Shown here: positions 1-5,183 of the stretch, one piece after another | How the letters are laid out: each line of letters opens with the position of its first letter | Position numbering within the stretch: the stretch's first letter is position 1 | DNA from: Rhodobacteraceae bacterium UBA6141 | Lineage (GTDB): Bacteria; Pseudomonadota; Alphaproteobacteria; Rhodobacterales; Rhodobacteraceae | Assembly: GCA_002423245.1 (NCBI GenBank) | Contig: DIVD01000037.1 | Location: forward strand, 1-5,593 | Reading direction: 5' to 3' | DNA: 5,593 nucleotides | Program-made: the position numbers and the translations under genes | The notes under the pieces: generated by a model | What the model was told of the DNA's origin: nothing | What the model saw: only the letters and a program-made list of their open reading frames with translations | Databases searched by the model: none

Positions 1-283
1 AGGGCTGGAAGGGCTGTCCGACCGCTGTTCGGCCGGTCCGGCGCCGCGACTGAGCCCGGCTCAGAAGGCGGAACTCGCGCGGATGGTGTGCGAGGGTCCC
101 GACCCCGCCGTGGACGGGGTGGTGCGCTGGCGGCGCGTCGACCTGAAGCGCAGGATCGAGGCGCAATTCGGCGTCACCATGCACGGGCGCACGGTGGGCA
201 AACAGTTGGCCGCGCTCGGATTTCGCCGGCTGTCGGTGCGTCCGCAGCACCCGAAATCCGATCCCGAGGCCCAGGAGGCGTTC

Positions 284-290
284 AAAAAAA
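284..290 (+). other. A7 slippery run, probable programmed -1 frameshift site
   Basis: Seven adenines follow TTC in the IS630 transposase. Staying in frame gives FKKTSPRP and a stop at 305-307. Slipping back one base gives FKKNFAATVTDALPES, which is the expected transposase continuation. Several IS630-family members are known to make their full transposase by -1 frameshifting or by transcriptional slippage on such A runs, so this shift may be native rather than a mutation. A simple one-base deletion from an A8 run would look the same. Confidence 0.6.
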
Positions 291-366
291 CTTCGCCGCG
301 ACCGTAACCGACGCCCTGCCGGAGAGCGCCCGGGGCAAACCCCTGGAGCTGTGGTTCCAGGAGTGA

Positions 367-405
367 GCCGGGCCAGGAAACAGTCCAGTGGACTGTTTTC
401 CCGGC
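367..405. repeat. Palindromic repeat element inserted in the transposase
   Basis: The core is a perfect inverted repeat: AAACAGTCCA (378-387), a single G, then TGGACTGTTT (389-398). Outer arms extend it imperfectly (CCAGG at 373-377 against TCCCGG at 399-404). Between WFQ (ending 360) and the resumed coding at 410 there are 49 bases where two codons are expected, so about 43 bases are extra. That is a +1 change of frame. Read in frame 1 it encodes NSPVDCFPGE, a string I recall as recurrent in Rhodobacterales sequences, suggesting a dispersed REP-like palindrome. That recurrence is memory, not a search. Boundaries are approximate because no clean target duplication is visible. Confidence 0.6.
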
Positions 406-907
406 GAACGCCCGGGTCGGCCAGCAGGGCACGCTGACCCGCATCTGGGCCCCGCGCGGCAGCCGACCGCGCGCGCCTCGCGACACCCGCTACACCTGGG
501 CCTACATTTTCGGCGCCGTCTGCCCCGAACGCGGGGCGACCGCCGCGCTGGTCATGCCCAACGCCGACACCGCTGCGATGAACGCCCACCTCGCCGAGAT
601 ATCCCGCACCGTCGCCGAGGGCGCACATGCCGTTCTCGTGCTCGACGGTGCCGGCTGGCACGGATCGAAGGCTCTGGAAGTCCCAGACAACATCACCCTG
701 CTGCCGCTCCCGCCATATGCCCCGGAACTCAACCCGGTCGAGAACGTCTGGGCCTACCTCCGCGCCAACCGTCTCGCCATCTCCGTCTTCGAAACCTACG
801 ACGAGATCGTCACTCAATGCTGCAACGCATGGAACTTCTTCGCCAACGACATCGCGACCGTGCGCTCGATCACCACCCGAGAATACGCCAAAGCGGTCAA
901 AGGCTAA

Positions 908-1249
908 GGCCGTTGGTATGAGCACCGCGGCCGAGAAGGAAAATCGCATACCGGCCCGTGCCTGATCAGCCCGGATCGGTCCAGGCGGGCGAGCCGTACC
1001 AGTCCGTGGCCTGACAACAGGACCGTAAACAAGAAGCGTGTCGCCCCCCGCCTGAGCCCCGCCCGCCGCACGCGGGATATTGGTGCAGCCGCTCCGAGCG
1101 GCGACCAGATGTGAGGTTGATCGTGCCCGGCAGCGGGCCGCGTCATGCAAGCGGGCCCCGTCCCTGGACCGAAGGGTATGGAAGAAGACGCCAAGCGATG
1201 CGTCGCCGCGCGCGAGAGGCGCGTGCAGCAGGCGCCGGGGCCTTGATGG
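908..1249. other. Non-coding stretch between two transposase remnants
   Basis: No gene is recognised here on either strand. Short open frames exist, as expected at this GC content, but none resembles a known family or has a convincing ribosome site. The first bases probably hold the right end of the IS630 element (TTGGTATGAG at 913-922 is a candidate), but the left end lies outside the window and cannot be compared. A perfect 7-bp inverted repeat around one base (GCCGCTC-C-GAGCGGC, 1088-1102) is the clearest local structure. Confidence 0.4.
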
Positions 1250-1258
1250 CGCATCAAG
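1242..1258. repeat. Short perfect inverted repeat at the IS1380 break point
   Basis: CTTGATG (1242-1248), GCG, CATCAAG (1252-1258) form a 7-bp perfect inverted repeat with a 3-base centre. It sits exactly where IS1380 homology stops (about 1250), so it may mark the deletion or recombination junction. A repeat of this size can also occur by chance. Confidence 0.35.
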
Positions 1259-1990
1259 ACCGGCAAGCAGAGCCGCCGATGGAAAGCCCGCATCGATCCT
1301 GACCATGGCCACGTCGCAGAAGTTCTTCCGTGCCCGGTCCACGACGTCGAGGATCACGTCCAGCGCCCCGTCCGCAGAGGCGACATTGCCCGCCCTGAGG
1401 CGGGCATCCAGCATGTCGCCGGTCTCGGCGATCGAAGTGATCAGCGGATGGTAGATACGCGCTGCATAGTGCCCGTTCCATTCCGCCTTCGGCTGGTGCC
1501 CATGCACCTCGATCGGCGCGCTGTCCACATCGAGGGTCACGGCGGGCAGACGCTTTCCCCGCCGGCCCGCCCTGATCCCGCGCCCGGCAAATTCCAGCAC
1601 CGCTTCGCGCAGGACCTTCAGGTTGGCGGGCGCCGCCATCAGCGCCGTGAACCGCGACAAGGTCGGCTGCGAGGCCAGCCCCGATCCGTCAGCGAGCGGC
1701 GTCAGCCCCGCCGCCGAGCTTGCTGCCAGACGGAAGGCCGGGTCGTGGCGCAGCGCATCCGCATCATCATGATCCCGCCAACTCTGCGCGGCCAGAAGCA
1801 CACTGGTGCGAATCAGCGAAGCGAGATCGTGGGTCACGTCGACCTCGCTGCGCGGGTCCTTCAGCCGCTCGGTCATCCACGGCACGATCCTGCTGCGTTC
1901 CATGACCTCGCGCAGCATCACCGCCCCCGGATCGCCCGTCAGCCGATCCGATCGGCTTTCGATCCGCAGGGACCGATTGAACTGCGGCAT
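1250..1990 (-). pseudogene. IS1380-family transposase, C-terminally truncated
   Basis: DDE transposase remnant of about 247 recognisable residues; intact IS1380-family proteins are roughly 430-460 residues. It begins MPQFNRSLRIESRSDRLTGD at ATG 1990-1988. The N-terminal half runs without a stop or frameshift through VMERSRIVPWMTERLKDP, SQPTLSRF and the first catalytic region TLDVDSAPIEVHGHQ (Asp154/156). The second catalytic region is VRIDAGFPSAALLAG (Asp233). Family-like sequence ends at about LLAGLDA (1250); the part carrying the catalytic Glu is absent. The frame stays open far beyond this to the left edge, but what follows is unrelated and lies antisense to the IS630 gene. A weak possible promoter lies upstream: TTGTGT (2085-2080), 16 bp, TAGATT (2063-2058). 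The start has only a poorly placed AGGTG as ribosome site. Family call is confident; inactivity is inferred from the truncation. Confidence 0.85.
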
Positions 1991-2014
1991 GACAGGCAGT
2001 AGCGTTTCACCTAT

Positions 2015-2083
2015 GCGTGTGTCCGAAGCTGCTGGCGGGCTTTTGCTTGGCAGATTGAATCTACACCGCTTTCGGACGCACAC
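2015..2083. repeat. Imperfect long-range hairpin upstream of the IS1380 transposase
   Basis: GTCCGAA (2021-2027) pairs with TTCGGAC (2071-2077). Pairing extends outward through GCGTGT (2015-2020) against GCACAC (2078-2083) with one mismatch and one G-T pair, and inward through AGC/GCT with one bulged base. The loop is about 40 bases. On the minus strand it would lie in the transposase leader. It could be a subterminal repeat of the element or a leader structure that limits read-in transcription; the sequence alone does not decide. Confidence 0.4.
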
Positions 2084-2181
2084 AACTTTCCCGACTGACT
2101 TGGATGAATAAGCCGGGCTGACGACACCAACCAGGATCAGCGCCTTTACAAGGCTTCGCACTTACTTTGGGAGAAACAGTG

Positions 2182-2204
2182 TCCAAATCCCACTCCCGCA
2201 ACCA
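2182..2204 (+). other. tRNA 3'-end fragment, candidate attachment-site remnant
   Basis: TCCAAATCCCACTCCCGCAA followed by CCA looks like the 3' T-arm half and acceptor strand of a tRNA gene with encoded CCA. It resembles initiator tRNA-Met, whose bacterial genes end ...CCCCCGCAACCA. On the opposite strand it reads TGGTTGCGGGAGTGGGATTT, the familiar reverse complement of such a tRNA end. No anticodon arm, D-arm or 5' acceptor strand is found upstream, and the T-stem 5' half does not pair, so this is not a working tRNA. A displaced 3' end with its downstream terminator is what integration or excision of a phage or genomic island at a tRNA leaves behind. The tRNA identity is likely but not proven. 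Confidence 0.55.
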
Positions 2205-2230
2205 AAAAATACAGTCGTATCAAGGACTTC

Positions 2231-2256
2231 AAAGCCGAGCATAACGCTCGGTCTTT
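2231..2256 (+). terminator. Intrinsic terminator downstream of the tRNA fragment
   Basis: CCGAGC (2235-2240), loop ATAAC, GCTCGG (2246-2251) make a 6-bp GC stem. It is extended by AAAG (2231-2234) against CTTT (2253-2256) with one bulged T, and followed by TGTCGTT. It lies 26 bases after the CCA of the tRNA fragment, the usual place for a tRNA terminator, which supports the view that both derive from a tRNA locus. It has A- and T-rich flanks on both sides and might act in either direction. Confidence 0.6.
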
Positions 2257-2272
2257 GTCGTTCCAAATTCTT

Positions 2273-2290
2273 GTCAACACCTGGTCAACA
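2273..2290. repeat. Two direct copies of GTCAACA, 11 bp apart
   Basis: GTCAACA occurs at 2273-2279 and 2284-2290, one helical turn apart, with a partial third TTTGAC just after (2291-2296). Phased short direct repeats beside a tRNA-end core resemble arm-type sites of tyrosine recombinases. No integrase gene is in the window, so this is only a suggestion. Confidence 0.35.
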
Positions 2291-2341
2291 TTTGACGAGA
2301 CCCCCTGACCGGGCCGCACGATCGCCCTGAACCGACGCGGT

Positions 2342-2653
2342 TCACTTCGGACGATCCTCCCGGAACCGATCCATCTGGTGCATCCGCTCGTGCAGGATCG
2401 TCACGATGCCGACGTCTCCGTTCGACAGCCGCCGCCAGTACACGAAATGATGCGCGTGCCGGAAACAGAAGCCCTCGACCCCGGACTCGGCCGGGATCGG
2501 GCGCGACGCAACGCCGTGCCCTTCGATCCGTTCGAAGGCCGCGAACAGGTCGGTGATGTAACGTTCGGCCTGGTCGGCGCCCCAGCGGTCGCGCGTGGTG
2601 CGGTAGATCTCGTCAAGCCGCAGGGACGCCGCTTCCTGGATGCGGATGGCCAT
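2342..2653 (-). CDS. parE: ParE-type toxin (RelE/ParE superfamily)
   Basis: Toxin of a type II toxin-antitoxin pair, 103 residues, the normal size for the family. ParE proteins of this group usually poison DNA gyrase in the cytoplasm; the target here is inferred from family. Visible family marks: the N-terminal helix EAASLRLDEIYRTTRDRWG; AERYITDLFAAFERI with the preceding helix forms the helical hairpin; the strand region GFCFRHAHHFVYWRR; and the C-terminal strand VGIVTILHERM. The ATG (2653-2651) lies 4 bases after the antitoxin stop, so the two genes are one transcript and probably translationally coupled. Its stop codon lies in a 7-bp hairpin, TGAACCG/CGGTTCA (2328-2334 and 2338-2344), which lacks a T tract on this strand. 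No frameshift or truncation is seen. Confidence 0.88.
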   Translation of the reverse strand: MAIRIQEAASLRLDEIYRTTRDRWGADQAERYITDLFAAFERIEGHGVASRPIPAESGVEGFCFRHAHHFVYWRRLSNGDVGIVTILHERMHQMDRFREDRPK

Positions 2654-2657
2654 GGCG

Positions 2658-2912
2658 TCAGCCGCGGTTCCGGGCGATTACCTCGGCGGCGGTGAGCGGA
2701 CGGTAGCTATCTTCCTGGGCCGCAAAGGCCAGCGTCAGTTCGGCCTTCAGCCGCTCGAACGCTTCCCGCTCCACCCGTTCCTTGTCGCGCCGGATCAGGT
2801 CGCGCACGTATTCGCTGATGTTCTCGTAGGCGCCGTTCTCGCCCACGTTCGCCGCCACGAACTCGCTCAGCGCACCGCTGATCCGTACCGTCATTGTCGT
2901 CTGGGACATCAT
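2658..2912 (-). CDS. parD: ParD-type antitoxin, ribbon-helix-helix
   Basis: Antitoxin of 84 residues encoded directly upstream of the ParE-type toxin. The N-terminal TMTVRISGALSEFVAANV gives the DNA-binding beta strand and first helix, and YENISEYVRDLIRRDKERVE the second helix, as in CopG/ParD ribbon-helix-helix proteins. The charged C-terminal tail (EAFERLKAELTLAFAAQEDS and on to AEVIARNRG) would wrap the toxin. Such proteins neutralise the toxin and, alone or with it, repress their own promoter. Two ATG codons are adjacent (2912-2910 and 2909-2907). GGAGACG sits directly before the first, a spacing that suits either; the first is used here. The region just upstream is a tandem 12-bp duplication that repeats this ribosome site. 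Confidence 0.88.
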   Translation of the reverse strand: MMSQTTMTVRISGALSEFVAANVGENGAYENISEYVRDLIRRDKERVEREAFERLKAELTLAFAAQEDSYRPLTAAEVIARNRG

Positions 2913-2934
2913 CGTCTCCGCGATCGTCTCCGCG
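2911..2934. repeat. Perfect tandem 12-bp duplication over the parD ribosome site
   Basis: ATCGTCTCCGCG occurs twice head to tail (2911-2922 and 2923-2934). On the transcribed minus strand each copy contains GGAGACGAT, so the Shine-Dalgarno sequence of parD is present twice, the nearer copy immediately before the start codon. Exact identity suggests a recent slippage event. It may alter antitoxin translation or leader spacing. Confidence 0.7.
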
Positions 2935-2947
2935 CTCTGTCGTGTTC

Positions 2948-2976
2948 AAGATACGCAAAAACGAATACCTTGACAA
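2948..2976 (-). promoter_or_regulatory. Sigma-70-type promoter of the parDE operon
   Basis: On the minus strand, TTGTCA (2976-2971) is followed after 17 bp by TATCTT (2953-2948), five and four matches respectively to TTGACA and TATAAT with ideal spacing. Transcription would start near 2941, leaving a leader of about 30 bases before parD, most of it the 12-bp duplication. Confidence 0.6.
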
Positions 2977-2978
2977 GG
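2968..2978. promoter_or_regulatory. Palindrome over the parDE -35 box, possible operator
   Basis: CCTT-GAC-AAGG is an inverted repeat covering the -35 hexamer. Ribbon-helix-helix antitoxins bind short palindromes at their own promoters, so this is a reasonable place for ParD to repress. No second copy was found nearby, which lowers confidence. Confidence 0.35.
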
Positions 2979-3189
2979 TGGGCCGTCAGCGCGTGAGGGC
3001 CGGTGGCTCGGGCCGGTTTGAAGTCGCCTGATGCCGATCGGCCCCACGGTGGCCCCTCCGCCCTCGGGCGGTGACCCGTCACCTGGCACCGGAACCTTGC
3101 CGCGGTCCGGCGTCGCGGAGCGTCTTTGGCACCGCGCTTGTGGTTTCGGCCCATTGCCCTACTCTTCGTCCTGTCACTTTGCACCCAAC

Positions 3190-3196
3190 AGGAGGT
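3190..3196 (+). promoter_or_regulatory. Strong Shine-Dalgarno setting the formamidase start
   Basis: AGGAGGT is a near-perfect ribosome site 4 bases before ATG 3201. It fixes the start there rather than at the in-frame TTG at 3126, whose extra 25 codons (MAPRLWFRPIALL and on) lie outside the family's conserved region. Confidence 0.85.
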
Positions 3197-3200
3197 CATC

Positions 3201-4514
3201 ATGCCGGACGGAAGCGCCGCAACGCGCCGCAGTGTCGTCGTGTCGGAATTCACCAACAGTGTCCTTGACCCCGCCGCGCCGATGCTGGGCCCCGTTGAGA
3301 ACGGCGGCACGATCATCGCCAACACCGCGCCGGGCTGCTGGGGCCCGATGATCACCCCGCGCCTGCGCGGCGGGCACGAGGTCACCACCCCCGTCTTTGT
3401 CAATGGCGCCGAGGTGGGCGATGGCGTCGCCATCCGCATCCGCGACATCACCGTGACCTCGATCGCCACCGCCTCTGGCCATGACAGCTCGCCCGAGGGG
3501 TTCTGCCTCGGCGATCCCTATGTCGCCGCGCGGTGCCCGGTCTGCGATACGATCTGGCCCGAAACCCATGTGGAAGGCATCGGCCAGGACGCCGTGAAGT
3601 GTGACAAATGCGGCAATGCCGTCAAACCCTTCGAGATCGTCCACGGCTATACCGTCACCTTCGATGACACCCGGGCGGTCGGGCTGACCCTGCCCAAGGC
3701 GGCGGCCGAGACAATCGCCCATGACGCGAACCACTACGCCGCGCTGCCCGACGGCAGCCGCCAGCACTCGATCCTGACCTATGCGCCGTCCGACATGCCC
3801 GGCACGCTGGTGCGGATGCGGCCCTTCCTGGGCCAGCTTGGCACCTGTCCGTCGAAGGCCATGCCCGACAGCCACAATGCAGGCGACTTCGGAGCCTTCC
3901 TTGTGGGGGCTCCCCATGCCTATGCGATGACCGCCGAGCAGCTGGCCGAACACAAGACCGATGGCCACATGGACATCGACGCCGTGCGCGCGGGCGCGAT
4001 CCTGGTCTGCCCTGTCAAGGTTCAGGGCGCGGGCGTCTACATGGGCGACATGCATGCGGGCCAGGGGGATGGCGAAATCGCCGGCCACACGATGGATGTG
4101 GCCGGCAGCGTGACGCTGCAGGTCGAGGTGGTGAAGAACTATCCGCTGGACGGTCCCGTGCTGTTCCCGCTCGAGGAGGATCTGCCGCCGATGGCCCGGC
4201 CCTTTACCGCGGCCGAACGCGCCAAGGGACAGCGGCTTGCCGAGAAATGGCGGGTGGCCGAAATCGAGCCGATGGCCCCGATCTCGGTCATCGGCACGGC
4301 GGCGAACCTTAACGCGGCGATCGAGAACGGGCTTGCACGCGCCGCGCAACTGCTGGGGATGACGGTGGCCGAGGTGCGCAACCGGGCCACGATCAACGGC
4401 GCGATCGAGATCGGCCGCGCGCCGGGCGTCATTCAGGTTACGTTCCTGGCGCCCCTGTCGCGGCTCGACGCCGTGGGCCTCGGCAACTACGCGCGCGAGC
4501 AATACAATCTCTGA
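3201..4514 (+). CDS. Acetamidase/formamidase family amidohydrolase with zinc-ribbon-like insert
   Basis: 437-residue cytoplasmic amidase of the FmdA/AmdA family, which hydrolyses formamide or acetamide to ammonia and formate or acetate. It would serve nitrogen scavenging. Family marks: ENGGTIIANTAPGCWGPMIT near the N terminus (33-52), ATASGHD (90-95), TLPKAAAETIAHDANHYA (163-180), the conserved GVYMGDMHAGQGDGEIAG (278-295), and a C-terminal helical part with AAQLLGMTVAEVRNRATING (381-400). Residues 112-137 form CPVC...CDKC (Cys112, 115, 134, 137), a spacing typical of a zinc ribbon, set between the N-terminal domain and the rest. A role for it in folding or assembly is inference. The gene appears intact and stands alone between the TA operon and the convergent lysis genes. 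No clear promoter is seen upstream. Formamide versus acetamide, or another short amide, cannot be chosen from sequence, so no gene symbol is given. Confidence 0.9.
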   Translation: MPDGSAATRRSVVVSEFTNSVLDPAAPMLGPVENGGTIIANTAPGCWGPMITPRLRGGHEVTTPVFVNGAEVGDGVAIRIRDITVTSIATASGHDSSPEGFCLGDPYVAARCPVCDTIWPETHVEGIGQDAVKCDKCGNAVKPFEIVHGYTVTFDDTRAVGLTLPKAAAETIAHDANHYAALPDGSRQHSILTYAPSDMPGTLVRMRPFLGQLGTCPSKAMPDSHNAGDFGAFLVGAPHAYAMTAEQLAEHKTDGHMDIDAVRAGAILVCPVKVQGAGVYMGDMHAGQGDGEIAGHTMDVAGSVTLQVEVVKNYPLDGPVLFPLEEDLPPMARPFTAAERAKGQRLAEKWRVAEIEPMAPISVIGTAANLNAAIENGLARAAQLLGMTVAEVRNRATINGAIEIGRAPGVIQVTFLAPLSRLDAVGLGNYAREQYNL

Positions 4515-4529
4515 CGCCGGATATGAGAG

Positions 4530-4562
4530 CCGGAGCGCGGACCACAGACCTCCTCGCTCCGG
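4530..4562 (+). terminator. Hairpin just after the formamidase stop
   Basis: CCGGAGCG (4530-4537) and CGCTCCGG (4555-4562) are perfect 8-bp inverted arms around 17 bases, starting 15 bases after the stop codon. There is no T tract, so if it terminates transcription it does so weakly or with Rho; it could also protect the mRNA 3' end. Confidence 0.4.
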
Positions 4563-4702
4563 GCCGAAGGACGCGCGTGCCTCTTCGAGGCTCCGAGGTG
4601 CACGACCGTGCCCACCGACGAAGGTGACAGGAACCGCACCACCTGCCATCCTTGGCCTGCAGGGACTCCCCTGCCGCTCGTTGACAGCGTGAATCCCTGA
4701 AC

Positions 4703-4768
4703 CCGGGCCGGGCGATGCGCCGCGGTCGAGGCGTCTGACGTTTCCCGCGAAGGCGTCGCCCGGCCCGG
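4703..4768 (-). terminator. Large GC inverted repeat ending the lysis operon
   Basis: CCGGGCCGGGCGA (4703-4715) and TCGCCCGGCCCGG (4756-4768) are perfect 13-bp inverted arms. One G-T and two more pairs extend them inward; the loop is about 34 bases. The outer edge lies only 3 bases beyond the stop of the Rz1-like gene, so on the minus strand it directly follows the operon. It has no T tract. It may block read-through in both directions between the convergent genes, or be a repeat unrelated to termination. Confidence 0.5.
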
Positions 4769-4771
4769 AGT

Positions 4772-5017
4772 TCACCGGCACGCCCGCGCCTGATCGCGCA
4801 GGACGGCATAATCGCTCAGCATCCGGACGATCACCGCACCTTCCGGCAGTGCATCGACCTCTTCGGCTGCGCGTTCCTGATCGGCGTCGCTGTACTCGAC
4901 CACGGGCGAACAGGGCGCGCGGGGTTCAGAACCGTCCGTCGCGCAACCGCTCAGCGAGAGCATCGCGATTGCGAGGGCGGCGAGCCGCAGCCTCCAGCAT
5001 CTGGCGTTGGACATCAT
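4772..5017 (-). CDS. Rz1-like outer-membrane spanin lipoprotein
   Basis: 81-residue small lipoprotein. MMSNARCWRLRLAALAIAML is a short signal peptide with basic residues then a hydrophobic stretch, ending in the lipobox L22-S23-G24-C25; the mature protein would be about 57 residues anchored in the outer membrane. The C-terminal part (YSDADQERAAEEVDALPEG, then MLSDYAVLRDQARACR) resembles small phage lysis lipoproteins of alphaproteobacteria. In spanin pairs it meets the inner-membrane partner across the periplasm and fuses or disrupts the outer membrane at the end of lysis. The start at 5017 is chosen because GGAGAAGG lies just upstream and it opens directly into the signal peptide; a longer in-frame start at 5086 would put 23 basic residues before it. 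It begins inside the Rz-like gene in another frame (92-bp overlap), the classic arrangement of these pairs. A second adjacent ATG (5014) is an alternative. Confidence 0.75.
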   Translation of the reverse strand: MMSNARCWRLRLAALAIAMLSLSGCATDGSEPRAPCSPVVEYSDADQERAAEEVDALPEGAVIVRMLSDYAVLRDQARACR

Positions 5018-5183
5018 TGGCCTTCTCCGTGGTTTCAAGGCGTTCGGCGAGGCGTCCCGCTCGCTCGCCGGAGCGCCGAAGCGCAAGCAGGAACAGGAGC
5101 ACGGCGAGGACGATGGCGCCGTAGCGCAGCGCCGACCGCACCCACGGGCTCGTGGCGATCCCGGTGAGCAAGGTGGCGATCAC
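4926..5183 (-). CDS. Rz-like inner-membrane spanin subunit
   Basis: 85-residue protein with a short N-terminal region, one membrane segment (about residues 20-35, RYGAIVLAVLLFLLAL) and a charged helical, probably coiled-coil part (RSGERAGRLAERLETTEKAN and on). This is the layout of an i-spanin: anchored in the inner membrane with a periplasmic helix reaching toward the lipoprotein partner. Primary sequence is not conserved among spanins, so the call rests on topology, size and the overlapping lipoprotein gene. It starts with GTG (5183-5181), which shares GTGA with the stop of the upstream peptidase gene, so translation is probably coupled. At 85 residues it is short compared with lambda Rz (153). 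It could instead be an unrelated small phage membrane protein. Confidence 0.65.
   Translation of the reverse strand: MIATLLTGIATSPWVRSALRYGAIVLAVLLFLLALRRSGERAGRLAERLETTEKANDVQRQMLEAAARRPRNRDALAERLRDGRF

Larger units (their letters stand above)
1..907 (+). pseudogene. IS630-family transposase, 5'-partial and interrupted
   Basis: Tc1/mariner-like DDE transposase that would cut and paste its own IS630-type element into TA sites. The left window edge removes its start. Reading frame 2 from base 2 gives the N-terminal helix-turn-helix part (LSPAQKAELARM, then RRIEAQFGVTMHGRTVGKQL) and ends in PKSDPEAQEAFKK. The frame then moves by -1 at an A7 run (284-290) and continues NFAATVTDALPESARGKPLE to WFQ (358-360). 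Related proteins continue WFQ-DEARVGQQ. Here WFQ is followed by Glu and a TGA stop (364-366), and ARVGQQGTLTRIWAPRG only resumes at 410 in frame 2. From there the catalytic core is intact: VLVLDGAGWHGS carries the second Asp and PELNPVENVWAYLR the catalytic Glu, ending at TAA 905-907. The first catalytic Asp is lost at the interruption, so the gene is almost certainly dead. Motif assignment is from family knowledge; the exact IS name is not determined. Confidence 0.9.

Noticed and set aside
388..921. 177-codon plus-strand frame starting MDCFPGERPG.
   Set aside because: It begins in the palindromic repeat and then reads the transposase in the wrong frame, giving an Arg-rich product; the real transposase frame is the one containing PELNPVENVWAYLR.
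1..1990. A minus-strand frame open from ATG 1990 all the way to the left edge (about 663 codons).
   Set aside because: Only 1250-1990 matches a family (IS1380 transposase). The rest is antisense to the IS630 transposase and stays open because of GC-rich codon use; it should not be annotated as one large protein.
1448..2002. 184-codon plus-strand frame over the IS1380 remnant.
   Set aside because: It is antisense to a recognisable transposase and its product has no family features.
2160..2206. A complete tRNA gene.
   Set aside because: Only the 3' end matches. No anticodon arm, D-arm or 5' acceptor strand is present and the T-stem does not pair.
3126..3200. TTG-started 25-codon extension of the formamidase that looks like a signal peptide.
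   Set aside because: A near-perfect AGGAGGT precedes ATG 3201, family members are cytoplasmic, and the extension has only a weak GGAG before it.
4515..4771. Possible small gene between the formamidase and the lysis operon.
   Set aside because: Open frames here lack ribosome sites and recognisable sequence, and the region is dominated by two inverted repeats.
3174..4781. Long minus-strand open frame (535 codons) opposite the formamidase.
   Set aside because: It is the high-GC shadow of the plus-strand gene, with histidine- and arginine-rich low-complexity sequence and no family resemblance.
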